A DNA stretch of 64,000 nt from an uncultured Psychrobacter sp. (GTDB lineage: Bacteria; Pseudomonadota; Gammaproteobacteria; Pseudomonadales; Moraxellaceae), in contig CANLDW010000001.1 in assembly GCA_947489525.1 (NCBI GenBank), forward strand, positions 620,001 to 684,000. The letters run 5' to 3'. Positions within the stretch are counted from its first letter, which is position 1. Each line of letters starts with the position of its first letter. The notes under the pieces were generated by a model, which saw only the letters and a list, made by a program, of their open reading frames with translations, was not told where the DNA came from and ran no database searches. This document shows, one piece after another, positions 9,521 through 17,358 of the stretch. The position numbers and the translations under genes are program-made.

Positions 9521-9994
9521 ATGAGTAGCGAATTTACGCCACAAGATGGCTCTTGCTCCTGTTACAGCAACACTTATACGATCAACCATACGCCTATCGC
9601 CCGCTTTGTCTGCCACTGCACAATTTGTCAGGACTATACGGGTAAGGCTTATAACGATGTGACGGTTTTGTTAAAGTCGGATTTAAGCGAGCTCAATATC
9701 GATAAGACTCGTTTTCGCCGCTGGAAAATGCCGCCAAATATCAGTCGCGGCCTTTGTAAATATTGTCATAAGCCAAGTATAGAGATGGCGGTTGGTGGTA
9801 ACCTTGTACTAGTACCGACGGACAACTACCCTAATCCTGACGCCCTACCTAAGCCCTCTATGCATCTGTTTTATAATCGCCGCGTCAATGATATAGACGA
9901 TGGGCTGCCCAAATACGAAGGCTTTGTACAAAGCCAGACGATGGCAGGTAAAGTCATTGCTCAAGGCTTGTATAAGCGCGTTGCTAAACGCTAA
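9521..9994 (+). CDS. GFA / CENP-V family zinc protein, 157 aa
   Basis: The family is named after glutathione-dependent formaldehyde-activating enzyme, though most members have no proven activity. The fold binds two zinc ions through cysteines; the expected set is visible as C12 and C14 (CSC), C31, C33 and C36 (CHCTIC), and C79 and C82 (CKYC). This is the standard GFA order. The length is typical. It stands alone, between the lipA terminator and the nucleoside phosphorylase gene, with no formaldehyde oxidation genes beside it, so I give only the family. Start ATG 9521 follows AAGGA about 10 bases upstream. Confidence 0.85.
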   Translation: MSSEFTPQDGSCSCYSNTYTINHTPIARFVCHCTICQDYTGKAYNDVTVLLKSDLSELNIDKTRFRRWKMPPNISRGLCKYCHKPSIEMAVGGNLVLVPTDNYPNPDALPKPSMHLFYNRRVNDIDDGLPKYEGFVQSQTMAGKVIAQGLYKRVAKR

Positions 9995-10157
9995 TAGCTG
10001 ATGCTTAATGGCTAGCTAATTTAAGCTACCAAGTTTTTTTAGCACAGTTACTATATTTTTAGTACAGTCACTATTATATTTTTATTATTGACTATTAAAA
10101 GTAAACACTGACCTTAAACCTTATCATTCAATACTGAAACAAAAACTGGAACCTCCT

Positions 10158-11057
10158 ATGATCTCAGCGGTAGTAGAAGACACCTCTCATTTATCAGTGG
10201 ATATTGCCATTATCGGCGGTAGCGGCTTGTATCAGATGCAAGATCTGACCAACAAGCGTTACGTCACGATACCCACCCCTTACGGCAAGCCCTCTGACGA
10301 TATCGTTCTCGGCGAGTTAAATGGGGTGACCGTTGCTTTTTTGACCCGTCACGGACAGGGTCATAGATTCACGCCATCAGAGGTGCCTTACCGCGCTAAT
10401 ATCTATGCGCTCAAAACGCTAGGCGTGCGCTATGTCATTTCAGTCTCGGCAGTAGGTTCGTTACGCGAGCAGCTAAAACCGCTCGATATGGTCGTACCCA
10501 ATCAAATGATCGATATGACCAAGCAGCGTGTGAGTACGTTTTTTGATGCGGGCGCGGTCGCGCATGTCACCATGGCTGATCCGCTGTGTCCAGCCGTTAG
10601 CGACGTATTACAGCGCGCCTACTCGCAAGCCGATATCAGCGAGGGCGACTGTCACGGTGATGCGACGTATATCTGTATAGAAGGGCCACAATTCTCTACG
10701 CGCGCCGAATCACACTGGTATCGTCAAATAGGCGCGGACATTATTGGTATGACGAATATGCCTGAGGCCAAGCTGGCTCGCGAAGCCAGTATCGCTTATG
10801 CAACGCTTGCCCTTGTGACCGACTTTGACTCTTGGCACCCAATTGAGGAAGACGTCAGCGCCGATTATGCCATTCAAAACCTAATGAAAAACGCCGACAA
10901 CGCTCAGCAGGTAATCAAACAGGCGGTCGCCCTACTCGCCAGCGAGCGACCTGACTCCATCGCTCATACTGCCCTAGCACAGGCCCTAGTCACACCAGTG
11001 GATGCAATGAGCGAAGAGACTAAAAAACGTTTGGATGCGCTATTGCCTAACTTTTAA
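10158..11057 (+). CDS. S-methyl-5'-thioadenosine / S-methyl-5'-thioinosine phosphorylase family protein
   Basis: Purine nucleoside phosphorylase superfamily, MTAP subgroup. These enzymes cleave 5'-methylthioadenosine or methylthioinosine, by-products of polyamine and homoserine-lactone synthesis, with phosphate. Recognisable elements are IGGSGLY near residue 20 (phosphate loop), TRHGQGHRFTPSEVPYRAN, the central SAVGSL, YICIEGPQFSTRAESHWYR, the substrate-site GMTNMPEAKLAREA and the TDFDSWH loop that contacts the base. At 299 residues it is longer than the 245-270 typical of MTIP, because of an N-terminal stretch of about 15 residues and a C-terminal tail. Which base it prefers (adenine or hypoxanthine) cannot be decided by eye. 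Monocistronic, with a strong terminator at 11140. Confidence 0.85.
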   Translation: MISAVVEDTSHLSVDIAIIGGSGLYQMQDLTNKRYVTIPTPYGKPSDDIVLGELNGVTVAFLTRHGQGHRFTPSEVPYRANIYALKTLGVRYVISVSAVGSLREQLKPLDMVVPNQMIDMTKQRVSTFFDAGAVAHVTMADPLCPAVSDVLQRAYSQADISEGDCHGDATYICIEGPQFSTRAESHWYRQIGADIIGMTNMPEAKLAREASIAYATLALVTDFDSWHPIEEDVSADYAIQNLMKNADNAQQVIKQAVALLASERPDSIAHTALAQALVTPVDAMSEETKKRLDALLPNF

Positions 11058-11139
11058 CTCTTGATTTTTAATTCTCAACTATCCGCTTTTGACCCTTTAG
11101 AGCTTACCTTCTTAAAATTTAATCAGCATCTAACACGTA

Positions 11140-11167
11140 AAAAGGCTATCAACAGTGATAGCCTTTT
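11140..11167 (+). terminator. Rho-independent terminator after the phosphorylase gene
   Basis: Perfect 12-bp stem AAAAGGCTATCA/TGATAGCCTTTT with a 4-base loop, then a T-rich tail. The A-tract on the left makes it potentially bidirectional, serving the converging DUF2064 gene as well. Confidence 0.9.
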
Positions 11168-11196
11168 ATTTTATTGCATGAAACTCAAATTGTACG

Positions 11197-11247
11197 TCTC
11201 AATCTCAATCTCAATCTCAATCTCAATGTTCAATGTTCAATGTTCAA
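11197..11247. repeat. Two adjoining tandem repeats: TCTCAA x5 and TGTTCAA x3
   Basis: Five perfect hexamers TCTCAA (11197-11226) run directly into three perfect heptamers TGTTCAA (11227-11247). The block is intergenic, between the terminator and the stop codon of the minus-strand glycosyltransferase. The sharing of the CAA end suggests slippage of one array and drift into the next. Confidence 0.95.
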
Positions 11248-11273
11248 GGCAAAGTCAGTTGTCAGGATAAATG

Positions 11274-11906
11274 TCAGCTGTCTCTATGGTTATCAAGCCA
11301 GCCCTGCGGCAAATACTGTAGATCCTCTGGCTCATCGATGTCCAGTAACGGCTCAAGTAACGCGGCAGACCAGCCCAAGGCTTTTAGACGCTGTAAAGTC
11401 GTGTCCGCAACACTAGCGGTGCTCCACTCAATATCGGTAAAGACACTAGCATGGACTTGCTTGAAACCAAAAAGCACATAACCGCCGTCAAAGGCTGGGA
11501 TCATCACGCTATCCTGTGTTGTTAATTGTTGAGCCGCTTCTTGAATCCTTATAGCATTAAGATCAGGACAGTCTGCGCCTATCAAGATAACGCGCTCAAA
11601 ACGCTTAAGCGCTTGCCGGCTCGCCTCCAACATCCGTACGCCCAAATCAGCATTGACTTGTGCCGACCACTGTAAACCCTCGGGCAACTCCAGCGTCTGC
11701 CAACAAGGAGCGCTTGGTGCAGGACTGACGCAAAGCTCAACCGTATATCCGGTAGCTACTGCCTGCGCTACGCTATGTAATAATAACTGACGCGCCATAA
11801 GCGCTGCGCCCTCGACCCCAAGCGCAGGCTGTAAGCGCGTCTTTGCCATACCCAGTGCAGGGAATTTGGCGAAGAGGATAATACAAGTTTGTGAGTCTGG
11901 AGTCAT
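11274..11906 (-). CDS. TIGR04282-type arsenosugar biosynthesis glycosyltransferase (DUF2064)
   Basis: GT-A fold transferase of the DUF2064 family. The N-terminus CIILFAKFPALGMAKTRL is the family's nucleotide-binding signature; LIGADCPDL carries the acidic metal-binding site, and PAFDGGYVLFGF plus the DIDEPEDL end are also diagnostic. In other bacteria the TIGR04282 and TIGR04283 transferases are found with ArsM/ArsS in arsenosugar clusters, which fits the neighbours here. The role in sugar transfer onto an arsenical is inferred from that association. I start at ATG 11906, at the family's usual N-terminus; a longer frame from 11960 would begin inside the repeat element at 11948-12045 and is rejected. 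It is the last gene of the minus-strand cluster. Confidence 0.85.
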   Translation of the reverse strand: MTPDSQTCIILFAKFPALGMAKTRLQPALGVEGAALMARQLLLHSVAQAVATGYTVELCVSPAPSAPCWQTLELPEGLQWSAQVNADLGVRMLEASRQALKRFERVILIGADCPDLNAIRIQEAAQQLTTQDSVMIPAFDGGYVLFGFKQVHASVFTDIEWSTASVADTTLQRLKALGWSAALLEPLLDIDEPEDLQYLPQGWLDNHRDS

Positions 11907-11947
11907 AAATAGATTGAGTTCTGGGATAAGTAAAGGAATGTATAGAC

Positions 11948-12045
11948 ATAGTCGAACCACTATTAAAGTGCTAGACTCGTTTAGCCTACTATTGTAGTAC
12001 TTGCACTCGTCTGCCTTGTACCACTTTTAATATTGATTGACTATA
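11948..12045 (-). mobile_element. MITE-like repeat, copy A (98 bp, inverted orientation)
   Basis: One of four related copies in the window. The right end is GACTATA and the left end ATAGTC, and the body shares the CGTTTAGCCTACTA and CTTGCACTCGTCTGCC segments with the other copies. It is about 9 bp shorter than the 107-bp form because of an internal deletion near the GTTAGACTCG segment. It lies between the two glycosyltransferase genes. Confidence 0.85.
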
Positions 12046-12103
12046 GTATTTGCCGTCGTTTTTTTAATTTTATTAATAGCTTGCTATACGCTCACATCCA
12101 AGT

Positions 12104-12859
12104 TTAACTTTTATAATAACGGGCTTTGATATTATCAGCTGAGACGCCGCGCCAGTAATCAAAGCGCAGCTGCCACATCAGCCCTATCGTACGCCATGTG
12201 CCATGCTGCTGCCAGCGCCGTGCTGAGGTCGTCACCTTACTGTTTAGACAAGCAGGTTTAGCGACGCCTTTAAGGCGTTTGCACAGCTCAACATCTTCCA
12301 TAAGCGGCTGCTCAGGATAACCGCCGAGCTGCTCGAATAAGGCACGAGTAATAAAAATGGCTTGATCGCCAGTTGCGATAGCGCTTAATCGTGAACGTAA
12401 ATTAATCATCGTACTGACCAGCTTTAGCATTGGCTGATCGCTGTCTAAGCGCACATCAAAACGCCCCCACTGCGCCGTTTTGGTAGCGGCAACTACTTGT
12501 GCAATAGCATCGCGTGGCAATAAAGTATCCGCATGCAAAAAGAGTAACACCTCACCCGTTGCCAATGCTGCGCCCGCGTTCATTTGCGCCGCCCGTCCCG
12601 CTGTTGACTCTACGATTTGCCAATTTAAAACTAACTTATTAGCACTCGTCAGCCTTTTTATGGTTTGCTTGGCAAGCATTACAGAGTCATCGGTTGAGCC
12701 GCCATCTACTAGTATGACTTGCTGTGGTAAAGGCTGTAATTGTGCTAAATGAGCTAACAAACGCGATAGACTCTCTGACTCGTTGAGTATCGGAATCACG
12801 ATTGAAACATTATTTAAGGTGCTATCAAAATTTAAGGCGCTATCAAACGTATTTATCAT
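12104..12859 (-). CDS. TIGR04283-type arsenosugar biosynthesis glycosyltransferase (GT2 family)
   Basis: Family 2 GT-A glycosyltransferase. Visible features are the N-terminal NVSIVIPILNESESL, VDGGSTDDS (nucleotide site), AAQMNAGAALATGEVLLFLHADT (DxD equivalent HAD), and GDQAIFITRALFEQLGGYPEQPLMEDVELCKRL, the acceptor-side signature of the TIGR04283 subgroup. There are no membrane helices. The first 17 residues contain a small internal repeat (DSALNFDSTLN). Together with the DUF2064 transferase and ArsS it forms the conserved core of arsenosugar gene clusters; the actual sugar donor and acceptor are not known from sequence. It is separated from the downstream transferase by the MITE-like copy A. 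Confidence 0.88.
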   Translation of the reverse strand: MINTFDSALNFDSTLNNVSIVIPILNESESLSRLLAHLAQLQPLPQQVILVDGGSTDDSVMLAKQTIKRLTSANKLVLNWQIVESTAGRAAQMNAGAALATGEVLLFLHADTLLPRDAIAQVVAATKTAQWGRFDVRLDSDQPMLKLVSTMINLRSRLSAIATGDQAIFITRALFEQLGGYPEQPLMEDVELCKRLKGVAKPACLNSKVTTSARRWQQHGTWRTIGLMWQLRFDYWRGVSADNIKARYYKS

Positions 12860-12881
12860 GCGTTAACTTTTTCTTGAGAAT

Positions 12882-13691
12882 CTACTTTTTATTGAGTTTC
12901 CAATCATAATTGGTATAGCTAATCTTTGTATTACCTGCTTTTAGATCAGCAGTCTGTGCACTGTTTAGTCCAAGCGATTGACTATAGCGTCCCAAAAAGC
13001 CTTCTAAATCCTGAGTACCGCGCCAGTTCGTCTCAAAGTCCTCTTTATACCACTTAAATATTGGTGATACCTCAAGTGTATTACCGCGTAGGCGATTGCG
13101 GCTGCGATCCGCTAAAAATTGACGGGTCGCAGTTTCAAGCTGCCCATCCAAGCCTTTAGCAGTATAAGCATCATCGCGTAGGGCTGGACAGCCAATGCTT
13201 GCGCAGTTGACCGCAAAGTGAATGCGCGGATCGTTATAGCGCTTGGAGCCGCGAATCAGATTGTGTTCGATATCATCCAATGAGCGCGTCTTGCCGAGTA
13301 GTGGTACAAAGTCTTGCTTCCATGGCGAGCCAAACAAACCGCCGATGTCTTTGATTGATTTAAGATTGGGGTATTTAGTCAAGACCAAGTCAACGGTCGC
13401 CGCATTATAAACATTGATCAAAAATGCCAATTGCGCATCCTTGCTCCAGCGGTTGAACTCAGACTGACTGACTTTGCTCGTGGCAGCCAAGTAGCTGTCC
13501 AGCTTCGCTTGATCAGTCTTCATGCCAGCGTAATTGACTACAGAAGCTTTACCACCGTTCGTCATAGTCACGTGTTTATTAAGCAGACTATCCCAGCTGC
13601 TATGGTTAAAATCAGCGTAGGCGCTAATACTGGACAGCATAAGAGCAGTCGCAATAACAGGGGTGATGTTCACTTTATAAATTAGGGACAT
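12882..13691 (-). CDS. DUF547 family exported protein
   Basis: The protein has a signal peptide (KVNITPVIATALMLSSISAYA, cut after AYA) and a DUF547 domain. Typical family motifs are FLINVYNAATVDLVL, GLFGSPWKQDFVPLLGKTRSLDDIEHNLIRG, and HFAVNCASIGCPALR with two cysteines. DUF547 proteins are found widely and recur in arsenosugar-type clusters next to the TIGR04282/04283 transferases; a thioredoxin- or transglutaminase-like fold has been suggested, but I know of no proven reaction. Start ATG 13691 has GGAG 8 bases upstream, better than the in-frame ATG at 13703. Only 22 bp separate it from the downstream GT2 gene, so co-transcription is likely. Confidence 0.88.
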   Translation of the reverse strand: MSLIYKVNITPVIATALMLSSISAYADFNHSSWDSLLNKHVTMTNGGKASVVNYAGMKTDQAKLDSYLAATSKVSQSEFNRWSKDAQLAFLINVYNAATVDLVLTKYPNLKSIKDIGGLFGSPWKQDFVPLLGKTRSLDDIEHNLIRGSKRYNDPRIHFAVNCASIGCPALRDDAYTAKGLDGQLETATRQFLADRSRNRLRGNTLEVSPIFKWYKEDFETNWRGTQDLEGFLGRYSQSLGLNSAQTADLKAGNTKISYTNYDWKLNKK

Positions 13692-13775
13692 TAGCAGCTC
13701 CAAATGGGCGGGCGTATGAAAAATGAGTTACTAATTGCAACTCAATTACAAGTATGAGAGTTATAAGAGTTATGT

Positions 13776-14762
13776 TTAAGCGCCTACGTTTTGCCCGCTC
13801 TTTTCATCTTCTAACGCACCGCCGCAGCTACTACCTTGTCCTGCGGTACAGCCATAGCAATGATCGCCAATAGCAATCGCATCGCCAGCAGGGTCTTGGG
13901 TAAGCAGATCACGCAGATGCCTGCGCGACTTATGAGGTACGGGCATCTCTAACTGCTGATTGAAGTCGCAATCAAACAGCTCACCGAGCCAGTTGACACT
14001 GATGGTTGAGCTGCACATGACATCGTGCAGATTGTGCGCAGCATAGTTGTCTTTGAGCAGTGTCATGTAAGGGTGAAATTGGTTTTTGGCGAGTAGCACT
14101 GCCCCAAAGCGCTGAATGGGCATATTGGTCAAGGCAAAAAGCTGATTAAACTCAATATCGAAGTGCGCTTTGAGCTCACGCTTATAGTCCGCTTCAAGCA
14201 GCTGCTGGTTCGGCGGCAACGTCGCACCTTGGGGGTTATAAACAAGGTTTAGAATGAGATTTGAATCCGCTTTGCCGTAACCTAAGGCGTTAAGCTTATG
14301 TAGGCCTAGGATACTATCGTCAAACGCGCCACGACCGCGCTGCTTATCGACGTTCTCAAGTGAATAACACGGCAGTGAGGCGACGACTTCGACATCATTG
14401 TCCGCTAAGAACTGCGCCGTGTCCTCATAGCCCTTTTCCATCAAAATGGTTAAGTTACAGCGATCAATAACCTTAACACCTAAGCTTCTTGCCGCTGTCA
14501 CTAAATATTTAAAGTCCTTATGCATCTCAGGTGCGCCGCCTGTTAGATCGAGCGTCTCAATCTCTCTAGCTTGTAGCACCTCTAAGATCAGCTCAACCAG
14601 CTCGCGTGACATCATCTCTGTGCGATAAGGACTGGCTGCCACATGGCAGTGCACACACGACATATTGCATAAGTAGCCCATATTGACTTGCAGTGTCGTC
14701 AGTGCGCGGCGTCTAATCGCTGGAAAGTCGGTAAATTCAAGCAGCTCAATGGTAGATTTCAT
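13776..14762 (-). CDS. arsS: Arsenosugar biosynthesis radical SAM protein ArsS
   Basis: Radical SAM enzyme of the TIGR04167 family. The cluster-binding motif is C32-x3-C36-x2-C39 (CNMSCVHC), followed by LDLTGGAPEMH (SAM-binding GGxP) and DRCNLTIL. The C-terminal domain carries several cysteines (CSSTISVNW, FDCDFNQQL, CYGCTAGQGSSCGG) that probably bind an additional cluster. In the best-known arsenosugar pathway ArsS joins a 5'-deoxyadenosyl group from SAM to dimethylarsenical made by ArsM. Several family members are selenoproteins; here the last motif reads SCGG with ordinary cysteine. At 328 residues it is full length. It lies in the middle of the cluster; no arsM is present in the window. 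Confidence 0.92.
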   Translation of the reverse strand: MKSTIELLEFTDFPAIRRRALTTLQVNMGYLCNMSCVHCHVAASPYRTEMMSRELVELILEVLQAREIETLDLTGGAPEMHKDFKYLVTAARSLGVKVIDRCNLTILMEKGYEDTAQFLADNDVEVVASLPCYSLENVDKQRGRGAFDDSILGLHKLNALGYGKADSNLILNLVYNPQGATLPPNQQLLEADYKRELKAHFDIEFNQLFALTNMPIQRFGAVLLAKNQFHPYMTLLKDNYAAHNLHDVMCSSTISVNWLGELFDCDFNQQLEMPVPHKSRRHLRDLLTQDPAGDAIAIGDHCYGCTAGQGSSCGGALEDEKSGQNVGA

Positions 14763-14934
14763 AATATTATAGAATCCATTTAATCGTATTTTACTTATGT
14801 TTCACTTACTTTTTTTCACTTACTTTAATTGGTTTAAAGTTTAACTAATTAATGATACCGTATTATGTCAGTAGTATTTAGATTAAAAAGCAACTATAAC
14901 GTTTCATTCTAAATTAGAATAAAATAAAAAACGG

Positions 14935-16053
14935 CTATTTTACGTGAACAAAGCGCGTATCAATAAAGCGTTTAACATGCCAAACCCAGCCGCCTTGCAT
15001 ACTAAATTTACCCCAACTGCCAATTGCGTATTGATCACCGCAGGATAATAAGTACAACGTACGGTTTTTAGGCTGATACGCCTTTAAAGCAGTGCCTGTT
15101 AGGTAGGCGAGTAAATTACGGCCTTCAACCTGACCACCAAATACCGCATGGACACCTGAATGGGCAACCTCTTTGTCCACCCGCTCTGAGGTATCACCGA
15201 CCGCAAAGACATTAGGGTGCGATAGGCTCTGCTGCATACTATTGACTGCTACAAAGCCGCCTTCTACTGTATGGATATCAGTGTTTGTCGTCCAAGCCGA
15301 GCCTGTCACTCCTGTCGCCGCGATGACGGCATCAACTTTTAGCGCCTGCTCGGTAGTCAAAAGCTGACCTTTTTCATAACCTATCGCCCGCGTATAGAGG
15401 ATATTAATATTATGACGCTTTAGCTGGCGTACCACGCGCCGTCTAAATCTTGGGTTAAAATCAGGCAGTAAAGTATCGCCGCAGACCAAAGACACTTTGT
15501 GTTTAACGCCAATACGCTGTAAAGCAAACGCCGCTGCCATGACCAGTTCAGTCGCCGCCGCACCCGCCCCGACGATAGCAAGATGGTACTCGTCGACCTG
15601 CTGCGCCGTATCGAGAATATGCTGCCAATGAGCAATAAACGGCGGTAAAGGGCGAATCGGTATGACGCTGTTATCCTCAGCTATATCCGTCTGCTCAAGC
15701 CAGTCCATAGCGGTATCTGCGCCTGTATTTAACGACAGCGCATCGTACGTAAAGTGCTGCTTATCCGCGGTAGTTAGCGCATTTGCTGTGGCTGTAACGC
15801 GCGTCACAGCGCTTTGTACAAACTGTGCTTTGGCACGCCTGCATAGCGTCTGTATATCAATGCGAATCTCATCTAGGCTATAGTGCCCTGCCATCCAGCC
15901 CGGTAACATGCCAGAGTAGACGGTATAAGGCTGATGGCTAATGACTGTGATCTCAATGTTAGGCTGAGGTTTATCGATTAAGCGGCGCAGCAGACCGATA
16001 TGCGCGTGCCCTGCTCCGGCTAAAAGTAGTTTTTTATTTTGAGGTTTTGGCAT
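14935..16053 (-). CDS. SelD-associated type FAD/NAD(P) oxidoreductase (TIGR03169-like)
   Basis: Pyridine nucleotide-disulfide oxidoreductase fold, related to type II NADH dehydrogenase. The FAD-binding start is KKLLLAGAGHAHIGLLRRL, followed by VISHQPYTVYSGMLPGWMAGHY, a signature of the group that is fused to, or found with, selenide water dikinase (SelD) in other organisms. The NAD-binding loop is LAIVGAGAAATELVMA, and the second FAD motif is NVFAVGDTSE. There is no SelD domain here and no selD in the window. In this context the flavoprotein is the first gene of the arsenosugar-type cluster on the minus strand, so it probably supplies redox chemistry for it; this is inferred from position. 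Start ATG 16053, no competing upstream start. Confidence 0.82.
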   Translation of the reverse strand: MPKPQNKKLLLAGAGHAHIGLLRRLIDKPQPNIEITVISHQPYTVYSGMLPGWMAGHYSLDEIRIDIQTLCRRAKAQFVQSAVTRVTATANALTTADKQHFTYDALSLNTGADTAMDWLEQTDIAEDNSVIPIRPLPPFIAHWQHILDTAQQVDEYHLAIVGAGAAATELVMAAAFALQRIGVKHKVSLVCGDTLLPDFNPRFRRRVVRQLKRHNINILYTRAIGYEKGQLLTTEQALKVDAVIAATGVTGSAWTTNTDIHTVEGGFVAVNSMQQSLSHPNVFAVGDTSERVDKEVAHSGVHAVFGGQVEGRNLLAYLTGTALKAYQPKNRTLYLLSCGDQYAIGSWGKFSMQGGWVWHVKRFIDTRFVHVK

Positions 16054-16198
16054 AGCTGATTTTACTTTTGGTGTTTTGGATTAGCCAAATTAAACCATAA
16101 TCTCAAAGCATTTAAAGCGATACTATTGTACGATAAACACACCCTAGTGTTAACACTATAAACGCTTGCTATAATCCTTTTTAAAAATAATACAGTGC

Positions 16199-16305
16199 TA
16201 TAGTCAATCAACATTTAAAGTGGTACAAGTCAGACGAGTGCAAGTACGACAATAGTAGGCTAAACGAGTTTAACGCTGTAACCCTTTAATAGGGGTTCGA
16301 CTATA
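16199..16305 (+). mobile_element. MITE-like repeat, copy B (107 bp)
   Basis: Starts TATAGTC and ends GACTATA, a perfect 7-bp terminal inverted repeat; inside it ATTTAAAGTG and its counterpart CCTTTAATAG extend the arms to about 24 bp imperfectly. It lies in the divergent spacer between the FAD oxidoreductase and the lipase-like gene, ending 28 bp before the latter's start codon. Confidence 0.9.
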
Positions 16306-16333
16306 CTTTCATTATTTCTTTAGGAACCTTTTT

Positions 16334-17269
16334 ATGAGTACTACTAAAATTAAATCCTCTGATAACGTGCATTTTTTGCATCACACCTTTTTTGAGCCGC
16401 AAAGTGAGGTAAAGGCCACGCTTCTTATCGTCCATGGTATGTGTGAGCACAGTGGTCGCTATAGCGACTTTGCCCAGTTCTTAGCGGATAATGGCATTGC
16501 CGTTGTCACTTACGATCAGCTCGGTCATGGTAAAACTGCTAAATTGCGGGACGAGTTGGGATTTTTTGGTACTGAGCATCCTGTGCAGTCGCTACTCAAA
16601 GACGTCATCATTATGGCAGACAGCCTAAAGTCGCGTTATCCACAAGCGCCGCACTTTGTTATGGGTCATTCTATGGGCTCATTTATCGTCAGAAACGTGT
16701 TAAAGCATCACGCGCACGACTTTGCCGGCGCAATTTTGATGGGCACAGCAGATGCTAATCCGTTAACCAAAGTACTCCTACCCGTCAATAAATTACTGGC
16801 AAAAGCCGCACCTAAGCAGTCCAATCCCATCTTTGCAAAAGTAATGAATAAGGTACTCAATAGCCAGCTAAATAACCGTACCTCGCCCTCAGAGTTTGCT
16901 TGGATCAGTGAAAACCAAGACAATATTGCTGAGTACGAAGCCGATCCACTGACGGGCTTTGACTTTACCAATAATGGCTTTATGACTTTATTTACTTTGA
17001 TGGACACAGGCCTACATAAAGGCTGGGCGAACACGATTAACAAAGACTTTGCGATGCTACTGATCAGTGGTAACAACGATCCTATTGGTGACATGGGACG
17101 CGGCGTACAAAAAGTCGCCGATCGCTTAGAGCAGCAAGGCTTTAACGATATTGAAGTGGCGCTCTATCCGTACATGCGCCATGAGCCGCTCAATGAAGAG
17201 GACAATCAAACCGTCTATCAAGATTTGCTGGCGTGGATGGAGCAGCATGCAGCTACGCCTGCAAAGTAG
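16334..17269 (+). CDS. Alpha/beta hydrolase, monoacylglycerol lipase type (serine aminopeptidase S33 family)
   Basis: The fold is clear: the oxyanion region LIVHGMCEHSGRY, the strand VVTYDQLGHGKT, and the nucleophile elbow GHSMGS with Ser113. The acid and histidine are probably in LLISGNNDPIGD and in YMRHEPLNE near the C-terminus. The HGMCEHSGRYSDFA pattern is that of bacterial monoacylglycerol lipases and lysophospholipases (PldB-like), which are cytoplasmic or membrane-associated and hydrolyse acylglycerols. There is no signal peptide. SD AGGAA lies 8 bases before ATG 16334. The substrate is an inference from the family. It is followed after 89 bp by dapD, with no terminator between them, so read-through is possible. 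Confidence 0.88.
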   Translation: MSTTKIKSSDNVHFLHHTFFEPQSEVKATLLIVHGMCEHSGRYSDFAQFLADNGIAVVTYDQLGHGKTAKLRDELGFFGTEHPVQSLLKDVIIMADSLKSRYPQAPHFVMGHSMGSFIVRNVLKHHAHDFAGAILMGTADANPLTKVLLPVNKLLAKAAPKQSNPIFAKVMNKVLNSQLNNRTSPSEFAWISENQDNIAEYEADPLTGFDFTNNGFMTLFTLMDTGLHKGWANTINKDFAMLLISGNNDPIGDMGRGVQKVADRLEQQGFNDIEVALYPYMRHEPLNEEDNQTVYQDLLAWMEQHAATPAK

Positions 17270-17358
17270 CTCGGACGGTGCTTGAACTTATTTGCTAAAC
17301 GCCGTCAAATTAGCGACAATACGCCAGCTAGATTTTAATTACTCATTGAGGATATCTT

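Noticed and set aside
11174-11481. Small plus-strand frames with NLNLNL repeats
   Set aside because: Produced by the TCTCAA array and by antisense of the glycosyltransferase gene; no start site.
11906-11960. Longer start of the DUF2064 gene
   Set aside because: The extra 18 codons begin inside repeat copy A and have no counterpart in the family.
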